Positions 32,933 to 44,800 of a DNA stretch of 64,000 nt are shown here, one piece after another (positions within the stretch are counted from its first letter, which is position 1; each line of letters opens with the position of its first letter). The position numbers and the translations under genes are program-made. The stretch spans positions 3,224,001 through 3,288,000 of the forward strand of contig JADLSH010000279.1 of the NCBI GenBank assembly GCA_016169945.1, given 5' to 3'. The notes beneath the pieces are model-generated. The model did not search any database, was not told the DNA's origin, and worked only from the letters and a program-made list of their open reading frames with translations. The DNA is from Trachythela sp. YZ-2020 (Eukaryota > Cnidaria > Anthozoa > Malacalcyonacea > Clavulariidae).

Positions 32933-32964
32933 TATATTTATACCTTGAGACAGTCACAAGATCA
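32933..32964 (-). promoter_or_regulatory. Promoter of paralog 6
   Basis: TATAAATATA at 32,933-32,942 (minus strand), 36-45 bases above the ATG, with the CTTGTGACTGTCTC motif directly upstream. Identical in plan to paralog 1. Confidence 0.6.
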
Positions 32965-34317
32965 ACAGATGGCATTAATTATTCGCAAATATACTTTCCG
33001 AGTGTTTCTTGACGTTGTGGCGACGAGCTTCCTGATATGATAGGAAGTCGTTTTAGCAAAAACATATTCTTTGTGTTGAAGAGAACTGCACCCAATTTCG
33101 TAAAAAGAGGATGTCGGTTGACCAAATCACAACATTGACGTGGGTGGGGGAGAAAGAGGGGAAATAACTATACAAAAAATGCTGTAATACTCCGAATGCA
33201 TGTTAAAACTAGATTGTCCCAATGTATGTTTTCAAAGATTGTGTATACAGGAAGCACTCCATGCAGCCGTACTTCTTAATTGTTGTTTTACAAAACGACA
33301 CGTTTATTTCAAAAGAACAAGTTTCGGGATATTTTGTTGAAACGAAATACGCTTTGACACCTTTGTGATTAAAATAGGAAGCCTCTTCACAACTTCGATA
33401 TAGAAAGACATTCTTTGTGTTCAGTAAAGCTATAGGTTATATTAATTTTCTTCATTCATCTATAATGTGCGTAGGTATTGCTAGATCAAATTATCAGTGT
33501 AATAGAGTGTGTATTATGTGGGTATATTATGCACTGTGGTGATTTTAAAACTCTTAATGCTATAGAGTGAAGTCTAACCTCTTTAATATTTCTTAACATT
33601 GACCATACGTTCCTGCTTCCTATCCCCTTTACATTGTTAGCATTAATATTCAGATTTGATCAGATGTCGAAACATATTTTTGAACAAATTAATTCATAAG
33701 TCATAACCAAAATTGTCGAATAATATTTGAGTTGAAGACGATACACTGTTTGATAAAGATACAGGAAGTCTCTTTAAGATTCTTTCTGTTCATCAGCCAT
33801 ATATATGTAAATGTATTGAGTGCGGTTATTTTTAGATCTATTTATCCCAGCCATTTTCGTCATTTCGTCAGTAAGTTGTTCCAGCAATTTGTTATCGTCT
33901 TGCAATTCAACAACTTGTTAACAAGATGCGATTGACAACCTTGTAGGCGTAACAACATCATAAAATGACAATATTGTTACAACTTGTTGACAGGCTGTTG
34001 GAACATATACTTCATGCTGACATCCTACGATATAGCTTCTTTCCATTTTTTATAACACGGGAAATTTGTGCACTTTGTACTTCATGTGTTCATGCAGTAT
34101 GAGGGGATTCGAAGAGCTCCCCATCGATATCTGTTTCTTCGGATAGATATCTAAGCTCTAAAAGACTACCTGACTGCATTTTTAACTCCACATAACGCAT
34201 TTCTGATTTGCTGGGTTGCTGCATGTTCTACAAATATTCCGGTTGTGTTTATACCTAATAACGTAGGAACTTTTCGTTTCAGACTTCGAAACATACTTTG
34301 CAAAATTATTCATAAGC

Positions 34318-34515
34318 ACAGTACAAGTTTTCGAGTGTTTCCTAACGTCAGTCTTTCTGCCAAAGATAGGAAGTCTGTTTCGCGAATTCAGGAACTTTTC
34401 GTTTCAGACTTTGCAAAATTATTCATAAGTACAGTACAAGTTTTCTAGTGTTTCCTAACGTCAGGCGATATACGCTTTCTGCCAAAGATAGGAAGTCTGT
34501 TTCGCGAATTCAAAA
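34318..34515 (+). repeat. Local tandem duplication in the spacer
   Basis: ACAGTACAAGTTTTCGAGTG through GTCTGTTTCGCGAATTCA occurs twice. The second copy keeps the full GGCGATATACGCTTT core, which is shortened in the first. Confidence 0.7.
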
Positions 34516-34907
34516 CATCTTCTTTGTGTTGAAGGGAACTGCACCTAGTTTGGCTATATTGTTAGATCAAATTTTTGTAATTATTGTAATTTCATAATTT
34601 GCAACGGAAATCGGGAGTGTCTTCAACTTCCAAGAGACGCAAATGCAAAACACAAATGCATCAGTCAACTGTATACAGCTATTTCAACAAAAGGCAGAAT
34701 ATATAGAATTGAAATTCTCAACCCGGGCTAAAATATAAAGTTTATCTAGAGCATTTGATACGTTATACTTAGGTCGTTAACTAATTCAATGTGATTGTTC
34801 AACGTATTTATACCGTTGTTGTATTAGAGTGGCTGTAGTTTTAAAGAGATGTGTCATTGACTGGGATAGGAAAGGGCAAACTTAAAAATGTTGCAAAAAT
34901 GAACTTA

Positions 34908-35013
34908 TTAGCTGGCAATGCGCCCAGATGCGCCCTACTTTAGTATTTTACTCAGTCTAACGAACGCCAGACGATTTTACTCGTCAGTGGTAGGCTACTG
35001 CCAGTTAATGGGT
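34908..35013 (-). mobile_element. piggyBac-like MITE (family P)
   Basis: Reverse orientation, TTAGCTGGCAATGCGCCC to GCCAGTTAATGGGTATAA. The counterpart of the copy at 2283. Confidence 0.6.
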
Positions 35014-36294
35014 ATAATATAATTAGTCCTTCATAAATATGTAGCTTATTTTTAGTATGTAGATAATAGTTAACGATAAAGATCGCTTCATTGGTTTGTT
35101 CTATAGCTCTCTAGACATATTAAGAAGATAGCTGGCGGTAAACTTTGTTGCACTGCTGGAGCTCAGCTGTCAACCAGCTTATTTTGAAAGCCTTGTAATA
35201 CTACGATCTAGCATTCGCAGTCCCCTTGGAAATCGTCAATGTAAGGCACCTTGTATGGTACACCATTGTGCATAGTCTGTCTGGGTCTCCTACACATTGT
35301 ATTGTACTTAATATATTTACTAGTTATTACCTCGCCAGGCGGTTATGTTTCCACCTTGGTTTGTTTGTTTGGGTGTTTGTCTGTTAGCAGGATTTAACTA
35401 AAAAGCTATAATAATGAAACATTTTAATATCAGATGAAACATTCCAATATCTCCAGCGAATTTCTTGCGAAAGATTCTTATATAGTTTGGCGTGTTATTG
35501 TGGGAAAAAACTACTTTAGAATATACAGTCTTTAAAATGCCTTTAATCCTTACGTGTTTAGCTTACGTGTTTTGCGGTTATTTTAGATCTATTTATCCCA
35601 GTCATTTTCGTCATTTCGTCCGAGTGAGTAAGTTGTTCCAGCAATTTGTTATCGTCTTGCAATTCAACAACTTGTTAAACAAGATGCGAGTGACAACCTT
35701 GTAGGCGTAACAACATCATAAAATGACAATATTGTTACAACTAATTGTTGACAAGCTTGCTATACAAGCCTGTTGGAATTGGTTATTTACATAGACTTCA
35801 TGCTGACATCCTACGATATAGCTTCTTTCCATTTTTTATAACACGGGAAATTTGTGCACTTTGTACTTCATGTGTTCATGCAGTATGAGAGGATTCGAAG
35901 AGCTCCCCATCGATATCTGTTTGTTCGGATAGATATCTAAGCTCTAAAAACTTCCTGACTGCGTTTTTAACTCCACATAACGCATTTGTGAGTTGCTACG
36001 TTGCTGCATGTTCTACAAATATTCAGGTTGTGTTTATACCTAATAACGTAGGAACTTTTCGTTTCAGACTTCGAAACATATTTTGCAAAGTTATTCATAA
36101 GTACAGTATTGTAATTTTCATAATTTGCAACGGAAATGGGGAGTGTTTTCAACTTCCAAGTGACGCAAATGCAAAACACAAATGCATATAATGGTTTATA
36201 AGAAAAGTTTCTGCATCTTATTTGTTTTCGAATGTAACTCCATAGAATCGACAAATTCAATCTGGTGAGAGAATGACACATATATATAATTATA

Positions 36295-36388
36295 GAACAA
36301 ATTGAGGGTTGCTTCGCGTGTGCCTAAACGATATAAACAAAATCTCGACGTTTCGAGCTAAAGCCCTTCCTCAGGAGAAATTAGTAGG
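36295..36388 (+). mobile_element. 94-bp insertion with 13-bp target duplication
   Basis: The insert is flanked by the direct repeat ATATATAATTATA at 36,282-36,294 and 36,389-36,401. The uninterrupted site is seen near 28,858. The insert contains CGACGTTTCGAGCTAAAGCC, related to the core of family F. Confidence 0.7.
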
Positions 36389-37227
36389 ATATATAATTAT
36401 ATATGTTTTGCTCAATTTAGTTTTTTCTATTTGATAAACACACAGATAGGTAACATTCCTGATATAAGTCATTATGCATGTGGGAGGTCAGTTACCGCCT
36501 ACGCAATGGATACATTTAATGACTATTGAAATAAGTCAGCATGTATAATACAAAAGTCACGCGATGTTTAAAGCAACTAAAATGTTATTGATGAGATCCT
36601 TATGTTGTTACTACATTATAATCGCTTTATAAACTGACTTTCTGTTGTTGTCTTTCTGTACTCTGTATCCTGAATAAACGAAATTTCACCAAGTCAGTAA
36701 CCGTACGCGTGACTAATTTCAATACATCAAAAGTACTAGGTGATGGTATTAACCAGGATCATATAGACATATACACAGGCACTAAAATATTGTTTGTAAT
36801 GCCGTCAAATGCTCAGTGTTAAGCCCACATAACTCACAATATAGATTTTAGTTTATTTATTATCACCGTTCAAATCACAGAATCACTCGCCAACACAACT
36901 TCGTACCACAATCTCTATAATCACCATATTCTATCACTAACTTGTAATCACACCCCACTATATATATAAACCAAAGCATTTAAACTCAGCATTGAAAATC
37001 GATGCGCAACAGGCGATGAGCGATGGTTTTATTCGCATTATCGTTGTAGCAGTTCTATCTAAAATCACTTTATATTTGAAATCAGTACACAATCACTAAA
37101 CACAGGGCAAGACGTCAAACAGCTGAGGTACAACCGCTATCATGTCAACGACAGAGGCTGGTCATAGCTTGTATAAATATAAGCTGTTTTTATAAGCGAG
37201 ATCCTTTAAACCGAGCATGCATCTACA

Positions 37228-37257
37228 TTTGGGCGCATTGCAAGCTAATGGGTTAAC
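37228..37257 (+). mobile_element. Truncated family P fragment at the array border
   Basis: Only the right end GGGCGCATTGCAAGCTAATG and TTAAC remains. Sequence to the right no longer matches the array. Confidence 0.6.
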
Positions 37258-38698
37258 ATTTTATTAGTAGATGTTCATGAAAAGTTGTCAGTCAATTTGT
37301 TATTTGAAATAGTGGGCTCATAATGACAATTGGCTTTCGGGGTAAGATCTTGCGTGAGTGTCGTTAACATGCTTATCCACAAAAATCCATGATTTATGAT
37401 TATTTCTGTCAAAATATCTCCAGAACTAAGAAAGATACCAAAAATCGGTAAGGGAGATTTATGTATCATTTTAAAAGTTATTTCAAATAAGACAAACTAA
37501 ATTTTATTGCCATATTCCTTTAATAGTGTAATTAAAATAAAGATAATGAAGCGACAATTGAAACACTAAATTAGTAGATGACTGCAATTTTCGGTGATAT
37601 TTGTTCGGCTCCAGTGAGCTCCATATATATATATATATATGTATGTATATAATGTTCGACCAATAGGCCAAGTGAAGCAAAGATGGCGGGAAATTGAATT
37701 GACGTCCAAATCTGTGAAGGTCATAAACAGTTTTCATAGCTAATTCCAGCATTTTCCAGCTAATTCCAGTATTTTCTAACGGATCGGTATCGCTAATCAA
37801 GTTATTAGTTTATAAAATCATAATGTTATTCTTTAAATCGAAGTCAGCTCGTGCAAGTGACATCATGCACAACTCGTAATTATTTGGTTTACTTAGCATG
37901 ACGTAATATTCTCGCGTGACTACACGAGCCGACTGATACAAACTAGCTGGTCCCGACGACCACGTTTTCCTTGAAAAGTTCCCTGTACAAGGGCACCGGA
38001 GTTCAATGAAAGCCGGACTAAAACTAATATCAGCCCCCTCTCCCAGGATGAGACAATTCAAGATATCTGCCCGTATCTCACTGCCACTTCAATGCTTAAT
38101 GCGGCGTACTTGGGCTGATATATAAATTTAATAAAGGCCGGAAATTAAAATTTGTCAAAGTTTCAGCTGTAAACAGAAAATCAGAAGTGCCATCATACAT
38201 ATAGTCTTGTTCATCAATTGTAACAAACAATGCTAGTCTATCGAGAGTAAATGGGCATCGTGTCCAAGTGCTGTAAATCGAATATTTCGACCAAAACGAA
38301 TTTCACTTTGTTTTAAACAGTAGATAACGTGTTAAATTTATGGCTTAGAAATATACCGTCATGCATTCCATTTGATGTCACAATTTCACAAATCATCACC
38401 CATGTTATGAGGGTAGAAGCGAATTAGATTCTTTCATTTCTTGCTGTTCATTATTCTTTTATTTGATTCCATCATGGATCCCTTATCCATTATTTCGCAT
38501 TATTAAAACTCAAATATTCATTATTAATTCCCTCAATGGATTATGTATCATGCAATATCTCGTTTCAACCACGAACAGTTAACTTCACAAAACGTCCTGC
38601 AAGGTCCAACGGTGTCTCAACACCATTCAAAGAACACATGCTCAATCTTACCGATTTTTGAAACCTCTGCTCCAAGGTCGGTGAATTCCAGTAAAGAT
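37258..38698. other. Single-copy sequence below EXOC7
   Basis: This non-array DNA holds the EXOC7 3' end. ORFs at 37,504-37,800 and 37,810-38,061 (minus) lack splice context and recognisable domains. An (AT)n tract lies at 37,623-37,640. Confidence 0.5.
38458..38463 (-). terminator. EXOC7: Possible poly(A) signal of EXOC7
   Basis: AATAAA on the minus strand, about 236 bases below the EXOC7 stop codon; the nearest canonical hexamer I found. Confidence 0.45.
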
Positions 38699-38801
38699 TT
38701 AAGCAGATAAATCGAACAATGTTGATAATTGCTTCTCGACTTCCTCCGGGGTATACTTGATGTATTTCTCAACGTTCTTTGTAAATTGTATGGCAGTGTA
38801 T
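38699..38801 (-). CDS. EXOC7: EXOC7 exon 23 (last), with stop codon
   Basis: Acceptor CATTTTTAG. Completes the Lys codon split with exon 22, then FTKNVEKYIKYTPEEVEK and LFDLSA, then TAA. Strongest family match: the FTKN.EKYIKY motif at the Exo70 C-terminus. Confidence 0.95.
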
Positions 38802-41800
38802 CTAAAAATGTATAGGTTTTCGGTTTGACAATTGAACTTAAAGGAACCAACTTTTAATTTTGAAAGGCTGATGACAGTGATGTTGATGATGGTTTTTGTA
38901 GTATGGTGATTGATGGTGAGAATATTTGAGTGGTTGTGACATACGCAAATATGGGTGATGATGATGATTATGACAGAGCTGATGATGGTGGCAATTATGG
39001 TGAGGGCGTTGATCACGATGTAATAATGATTATGACCGTGGTACACTACTGATGATGTCAATGATGGTGGTAGATATTATGGTGACTGATGGCGACAATT
39101 AGGGCGATTATGTTGGTGGTGATTATAATAGTCGTGATAATGAAGTTGATAGTGATAGTGATGATGATGGTAACAGATTGATGATGGTTGTGACAAACGT
39201 TTTGGTGGTAAATATGATGATGGCGATTATGATAGTGATAATGATGGTGGCAATTATGGTAATGCTGTCGATATAGTAAAATAATGTTGATTGTGATGAT
39301 AATAATGATAGTGACGAAGATTGATATAGTGGCAATTATGCCAATGATGATGATGGTAATGATGATGATGGTGATGATGATGGTAGTGATGATGGTGGTG
39401 GTGATGATGGTTGTGAGATGATAATTTACTAGAGACAACATTACAATATCTCGAAGGCCCTTCGCTCGAAACGTCGAAGTTCTTATTGTACTTTTCAGGT
39501 ACTTCGATCTAAAAGTCCCGCAGTGTCTCATATGCCCCACCCCGTTTTTTGACAGGGGAAGATTCACCTAATCACAAAACGGAACGAAAACTGAAAATCT
39601 GTTCCATTTCATGTGTGCTATTAAAGAAACCAAATCGTAGCCTTAGGAAACCATTTCTCTTTTTGACATAGAATTGGTGCATGGTTTGCTCAATTTTTGA
39701 CATTACTTCGGAACTGTCATTATTTATACTCGACATTATTGTATTACAACAATACAATACTCTCTTAATGATACTCTACTGGTGATGGTTGTTACTTACT
39801 TTCCCTGAAAAGAGCGGTAGTTATTTACAATCAAATTGATATTATCTTGACGTAATTGATCCCTCAGGTTTTCATCTGGCACGGCATACGTCTTTTGTGT
39901 TTGACAGATCTCTTCAAACTCACTATTAAAACCCTGAATGAATGATAGACATACATTAACTAATCTTATTTATAACTGGAAAGCTTTATCAGAAAGAAAC
40001 TTAAACTGAACTAACTATAGAGGTTTTGCACATGATTAAATTCTGAAATCTTTAACGTGCAACCTATCAAGCTGGCTGTTAAACATGTTTTGTATGTAAT
40101 TATAGCAAGTATTCATAACAAATTTCAAGGCGATACAATTATTCCCTCGGGAGTTTAAAAGGTTTGAATAATTCGTATTGCTGACGTCAGCAATATTTTC
40201 TAATGCCATTAAAAACTACGTTTTTTTCCAAACCTAAAGTGAAAAACTTAGGTTAGCTTTTAAAAGCAATATATAGTATCATAGTAAACAGAATATAGAC
40301 ATTTGTTATCAAACACATATTTTCTTAATTTCTTAAGCATTTGTATTTTGGCCGCCATGTTGGATGGCAGGTGGATGCCATCCAACATGGCCGCCAAAAA
40401 ACAAATGCTTAAGGAAAGACGTGTTTTATTAGACATGTTTATATTCTGTTCACTATGATACTATATATTGCTTTTAAAAGCTAAATTGAGTTTTTCGCGT
40501 TAGGTTTAGAGAAAAAGTAGCTTTTAACGGCATTTGAAAATAATGCTGACGTCAGCAATACGAATTATTCAAACTTTTTTAACTCGCGAGGAAATAATTG
40601 TATCGACTTGAAATTTGTTATGAATACTTGTTATAATTACATACAAAACATGTTTAACAGCCAGCTTGATAGGTTGCACGTTAAATATTTTAGAATTTAG
40701 TCACGTGATGGTGCAAAACCTCTATATTTATACAGGACAGCTTTATCAGTTCCATAGAGGTCCACACACGTACAAAGTTCACATCATGTCAACAAGATGT
40801 GTTCGCAACATGCTTGTACCAAGCTTGTCAACAAGTTGTAACAATACTGTCATTTTATCAAGTTGCTACAAAGTTGTCACTCACCTTCGAACAACTTGTA
40901 ACAAGTCTGTTGAGTCAACAACCTTGTAGCAAGTTGTCAACAAGCCGTTGACAAACTTGTCAACAAGCTGGGAACAAGCAGTGCGAACACATTCTGATGA
41001 AAAATTGTTGAAACAGCATTGCATGCTACGAGTCTGTTACAGGTTTGTCACAACATGCGCGTTTTTATGTGTGTAATAATCAATAAATCAATAAACTCTA
41101 TTAAAGTGTCTAATCTTTTAGCCAACCCAAAGGGTCTGCTAATCGGGGATAATAATAAGGACCTTTGCTTTGTGTATCAACAGGACGAAACCTTAACTAA
41201 ACAAACTTTCTAGTGGATAACTCTGTCAGTTCTGAACTATTCTTCCTAAGTCCAGTAAGGACCAACAACACTGGTGTTTTTACAGGCTAAACTAAACTAC
41301 CCTATTACCCCGCATATAAGCGCAGCGCCTATAAGCGAATTTTCTTCAATTTTGGAAAAACAATTGGAGTAAAAGTGACGTGCACGAGGTCTGGGTACGC
41401 GCATGGGTCTGGGTACGAGAATTGGCCCATCCTTGTAATAGCGCAAAATATCAATGGTATTATCATTAACTAACTATTATCATTAACCATATAACTACAA
41501 TTTATAATAGACAATGTTGATAATTTAAAACATAAAAAGTATTTGTATCATTAAAAAAGGTATTCTGTTCATGTCTGTCTAATTCGCAAATTTTGACGGT
41601 TTAAAGGCGGTATATTCGCATGGGCGATATAAGCGCATGCGGTATAAGCGCATGCGCATAAGGCGATATCTTTATCTGCAGTGCGCTTATATGCGGGGTA
41701 ATAGGGTAACTTTGTTTATATCCCAAGCTATTTTAGTTCTAAACTGTTCAGTTAAGCAATTTCTCAAATACAGCAGGAAACCAGAGTGTACGGAAGCACT

Positions 41801-44800
41801 CTAGTCAATTGTGACTGAGGTGAAATTATAATCAGACAACTACACGCGTAAAAACGCATAAATTGTAACAAGTCTGCAAACAAGTTGCTACAAATCTGTT
41901 CACAAGCTGTCAACAAGTTGTCTTCGCACTGCTTGTTCCCAGTTGTAACAAGTTTGGAACAAGCTGTTAACAACTTGTAACAAGCTTGATGGCATTATCA
42001 GACCTCTAACAGGTCTGTCACAGCCATGATACAACAAGAATGTTGCAAGGTTGACAACTCAAGGTTGTAACAATATTGTTATATCAAGCATGTAACGGAC
42101 TTGTTGGAACAACCTTGTAACAAGTCTGATAATGCCATCAAGCTTGTTACAATTTGTTAACAAGTTGTTCCATACTTGTTGACAACTTGGGACAAGCAGT
42201 GCGGTGACAACTTGTTGACGGCTTGTTGGCAGACTTGTTACAAGATGTGAGATTTTTGCGTGTGTACATGATGCAGGAATCAAGCTCGCTCGTACCTTAA
42301 ACTTATCTTTAATAAGTTGTTTTTGCTTTTGACCAACCTAGAACATTAATGGTAAATTCAATCTTAATTCGGAGAGGGTAATTAAAAAGATCTGAAATAA
42401 TTAACTATAAACCAACCGTGTTTAAACTGGGTAGCTCAATCAGTTCTAAACTGTTCTCCTTAGAGGTCCAGCATGGGGCCCTGGTTAGCCAGTGCTTGTC
42501 TCTAATGCCAACAAAGTTTTACACATTGACTCACTTTAGCATCTTTACTTTGAGTAAAAGGCTTGTCCATTTCCAGTAATAAGTTCATGATTTTTGTCCA
42601 ACTGGATAATAAAGGTAATTAAATGGTTTTAAATTGATCCAAACCTGCACTCGGCTGGTAGTATTTTTCAATAACTCAAAGATCTTTGCATACCCTTTCT
42701 GGTAAGTACGTTTTTGTTCTTCGATAAGTTTGATGTATTGACTTTCAATCTCATTAAAGCCACCTTCGTTCATCAACGAGAGCACTCCAGTTCTAGAAAA
42801 AAATCCCCCTGTTCGTCAACATGATAAACCTGTGGCGATTGTAATGAATTTACAGCTATATAAAAGGACTGATAGTCTAAAGGTATCACCTTTGTAATAC
42901 TTTCAAAATGTAGTTGTAGTTGTTGAGTAAAAATATTCCAGATAAAGCCACTTGGCCCACGATATGAGCATAACTTTTGGATTTTAGTTCAAGATTCAAT
43001 CCCAGAGCAGCAAGGACACGAACTAAAGATATAGAAATAATCAATTAATGAATAAGAGATGATAATTATGGTGATGATAATGATAATGATGATATTGATG
43101 ATGTTCATGATAGTTGTTGTGATGATAATGGTGGTGGTGATGATGATGATAGTGATGATGATGATGGTGATCATGTTGATTATGATGGTGATAATGATTA
43201 TGATAGTTGATTATGGTGATGATGATGATAGTGATCATGATGGTTAATTATGGTGATGATGGTGATAGTGATCATGATGGTTGATTATGATGGTGATATT
43301 GATCATGATGGTTGATTATGGTGATGATGGTGTAGTGATCATGATGGTTGATTATGGTGATGATGTTGATAGTGATCATGATGGTTGCTTATGGTGATGA
43401 TGGTGTAGTGATCGTGATGGTTGATTATGGTGATGATGTTGATAGTGATCATGATTGTTGAGTATGATGATGTTGATAGTGATCATGATGGTTGCTTATG
43501 GTGATGATGGTGTAGTGATCATGATGTTGATTATGGTGATTGTGATAACAGTGACAGTGCTGATGGTGATATTAATAGTGATGGTAATGGTGGTACTGAT
43601 GGTGCTGGTGGTGATGCTATGATAATGGTGACAATGGTGATGATGAAGATAATGTATTGATCGCAAGGAAAATGACCATAGCTGAGTTTTGTTTCAAATA
43701 TGTTGCTATAATGACTTACAGATATATTTGGCAACATTTCTCTTTGGTGACTCCACATCAGTCACTTGATTAAAGATACAATTAGAAAAAGAAAGTCTAT
43801 TGCAACGAAAATTACTAAATCAATTTCTATTAAGTTTTGGACACTCTCTAAGTTTAATATATCATTTATTACCCACCGAAGACTGCAGACTGGCAGTCGA
43901 AAGCTCGTATATAATAAATAATATATTAAATCAGAGAGCGTCCAAAACTTAATATGAATCATCCTGGTTTCGCTTGAAACATCTTTGAAAAATCAATTTC
44001 TGTTTATACTAAAGAGGCCGTAGCTTCGCTGTCTATTCACGTCTTTCCTTGAGGATGAGAGTTGATGAGTTCGTTCTGTTCTGGAATACGGGGCGCAAAT
44101 TTGGAGCGGTGGTTTGATACAAATGCAAAAGAAGAATATTGAAAGAATTCAAAAACGTGCTCTCAGAATAATCTACCAGGCCATGGTGACTACGACTGCT
44201 TATTGATCGAGAGCAATCTATATTGACCCTATTGACTGCTTATTGATCGAGAGCAATCTATTGACCCTAGAAGAAGGTAGGAACAATCTATGTGCTTCGC
44301 TTATTGAGGATATGTTAATGAATGATATAAGGGAAGGCAGATCAGGACAGATGGTCAAAAGATTTACAATTTTTTTTGTAAAACTGAGCGTTTTAAAAAT
44401 AGTACACTAGTTCATGCTATTAACGAGTACAATTTTAAATTGGATAGGTAGAGATTTTTTAGATATATTAATAAATACATACAGTATGTAGTTTCATATA
44501 ATATACTTTAGGTTACCCGACTTGTGTAATTAATTTTAATAGATTATTTAACAATTAGTAAAGTTACATAGGTGATTATTTGGAAAAAAATTAAAAATGC
44601 ACATTTCAAAAATATTTTAATTGAATATTTACGATAAAAGCGGCTTAAAAACGCTTTAGGTGATTATCGCGTATTAATCCGAGGTAGCGCAACCAATCAG
44701 CGTTGAGAATTTTCAACAATGTAATTTTACTAAATAATATTATTGTAAACGCGTTGTAATTTAGCAATATCGCATTACTAAAAGCATTCGAATGATTATT

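Larger units (their letters stand above)
32965..37257. other. Class A flank and double spacer left of EXOC7
   Basis: No gene is seen. 32,898-35,010 matches 338-2390. A second spacer length (35.3-37.2 kb) matches 27.8-29.6 kb. The array ends inside a family P fragment at 37,228-37,257. A local tandem duplication of about 130 bp lies at 34,318-34,515. Confidence 0.6.

Noticed and set aside
32898..32975. N-terminal extension of paralog 6 from the ATG at 32,975
   Set aside because: That ATG lies above the TATA box and the extension is not shared by the other copies.
37504..38061. Two minus-strand ORFs below EXOC7 as a separate gene
   Set aside because: No recognisable domain, no splice context and biased composition.
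39058..39567. 169-aa minus-strand ORF rich in Ile/Thr/His
   Set aside because: Translation of a GAT/GGT simple repeat in an EXOC7 intron.
42585..42693. Longer version of EXOC7 exon 19 ending in a CAG|GTTTGG donor
   Set aside because: It leaves phase 0 and cannot join exon 20; the GG|GTATGC donor at 42,693 restores the family sequence TYQKGW.
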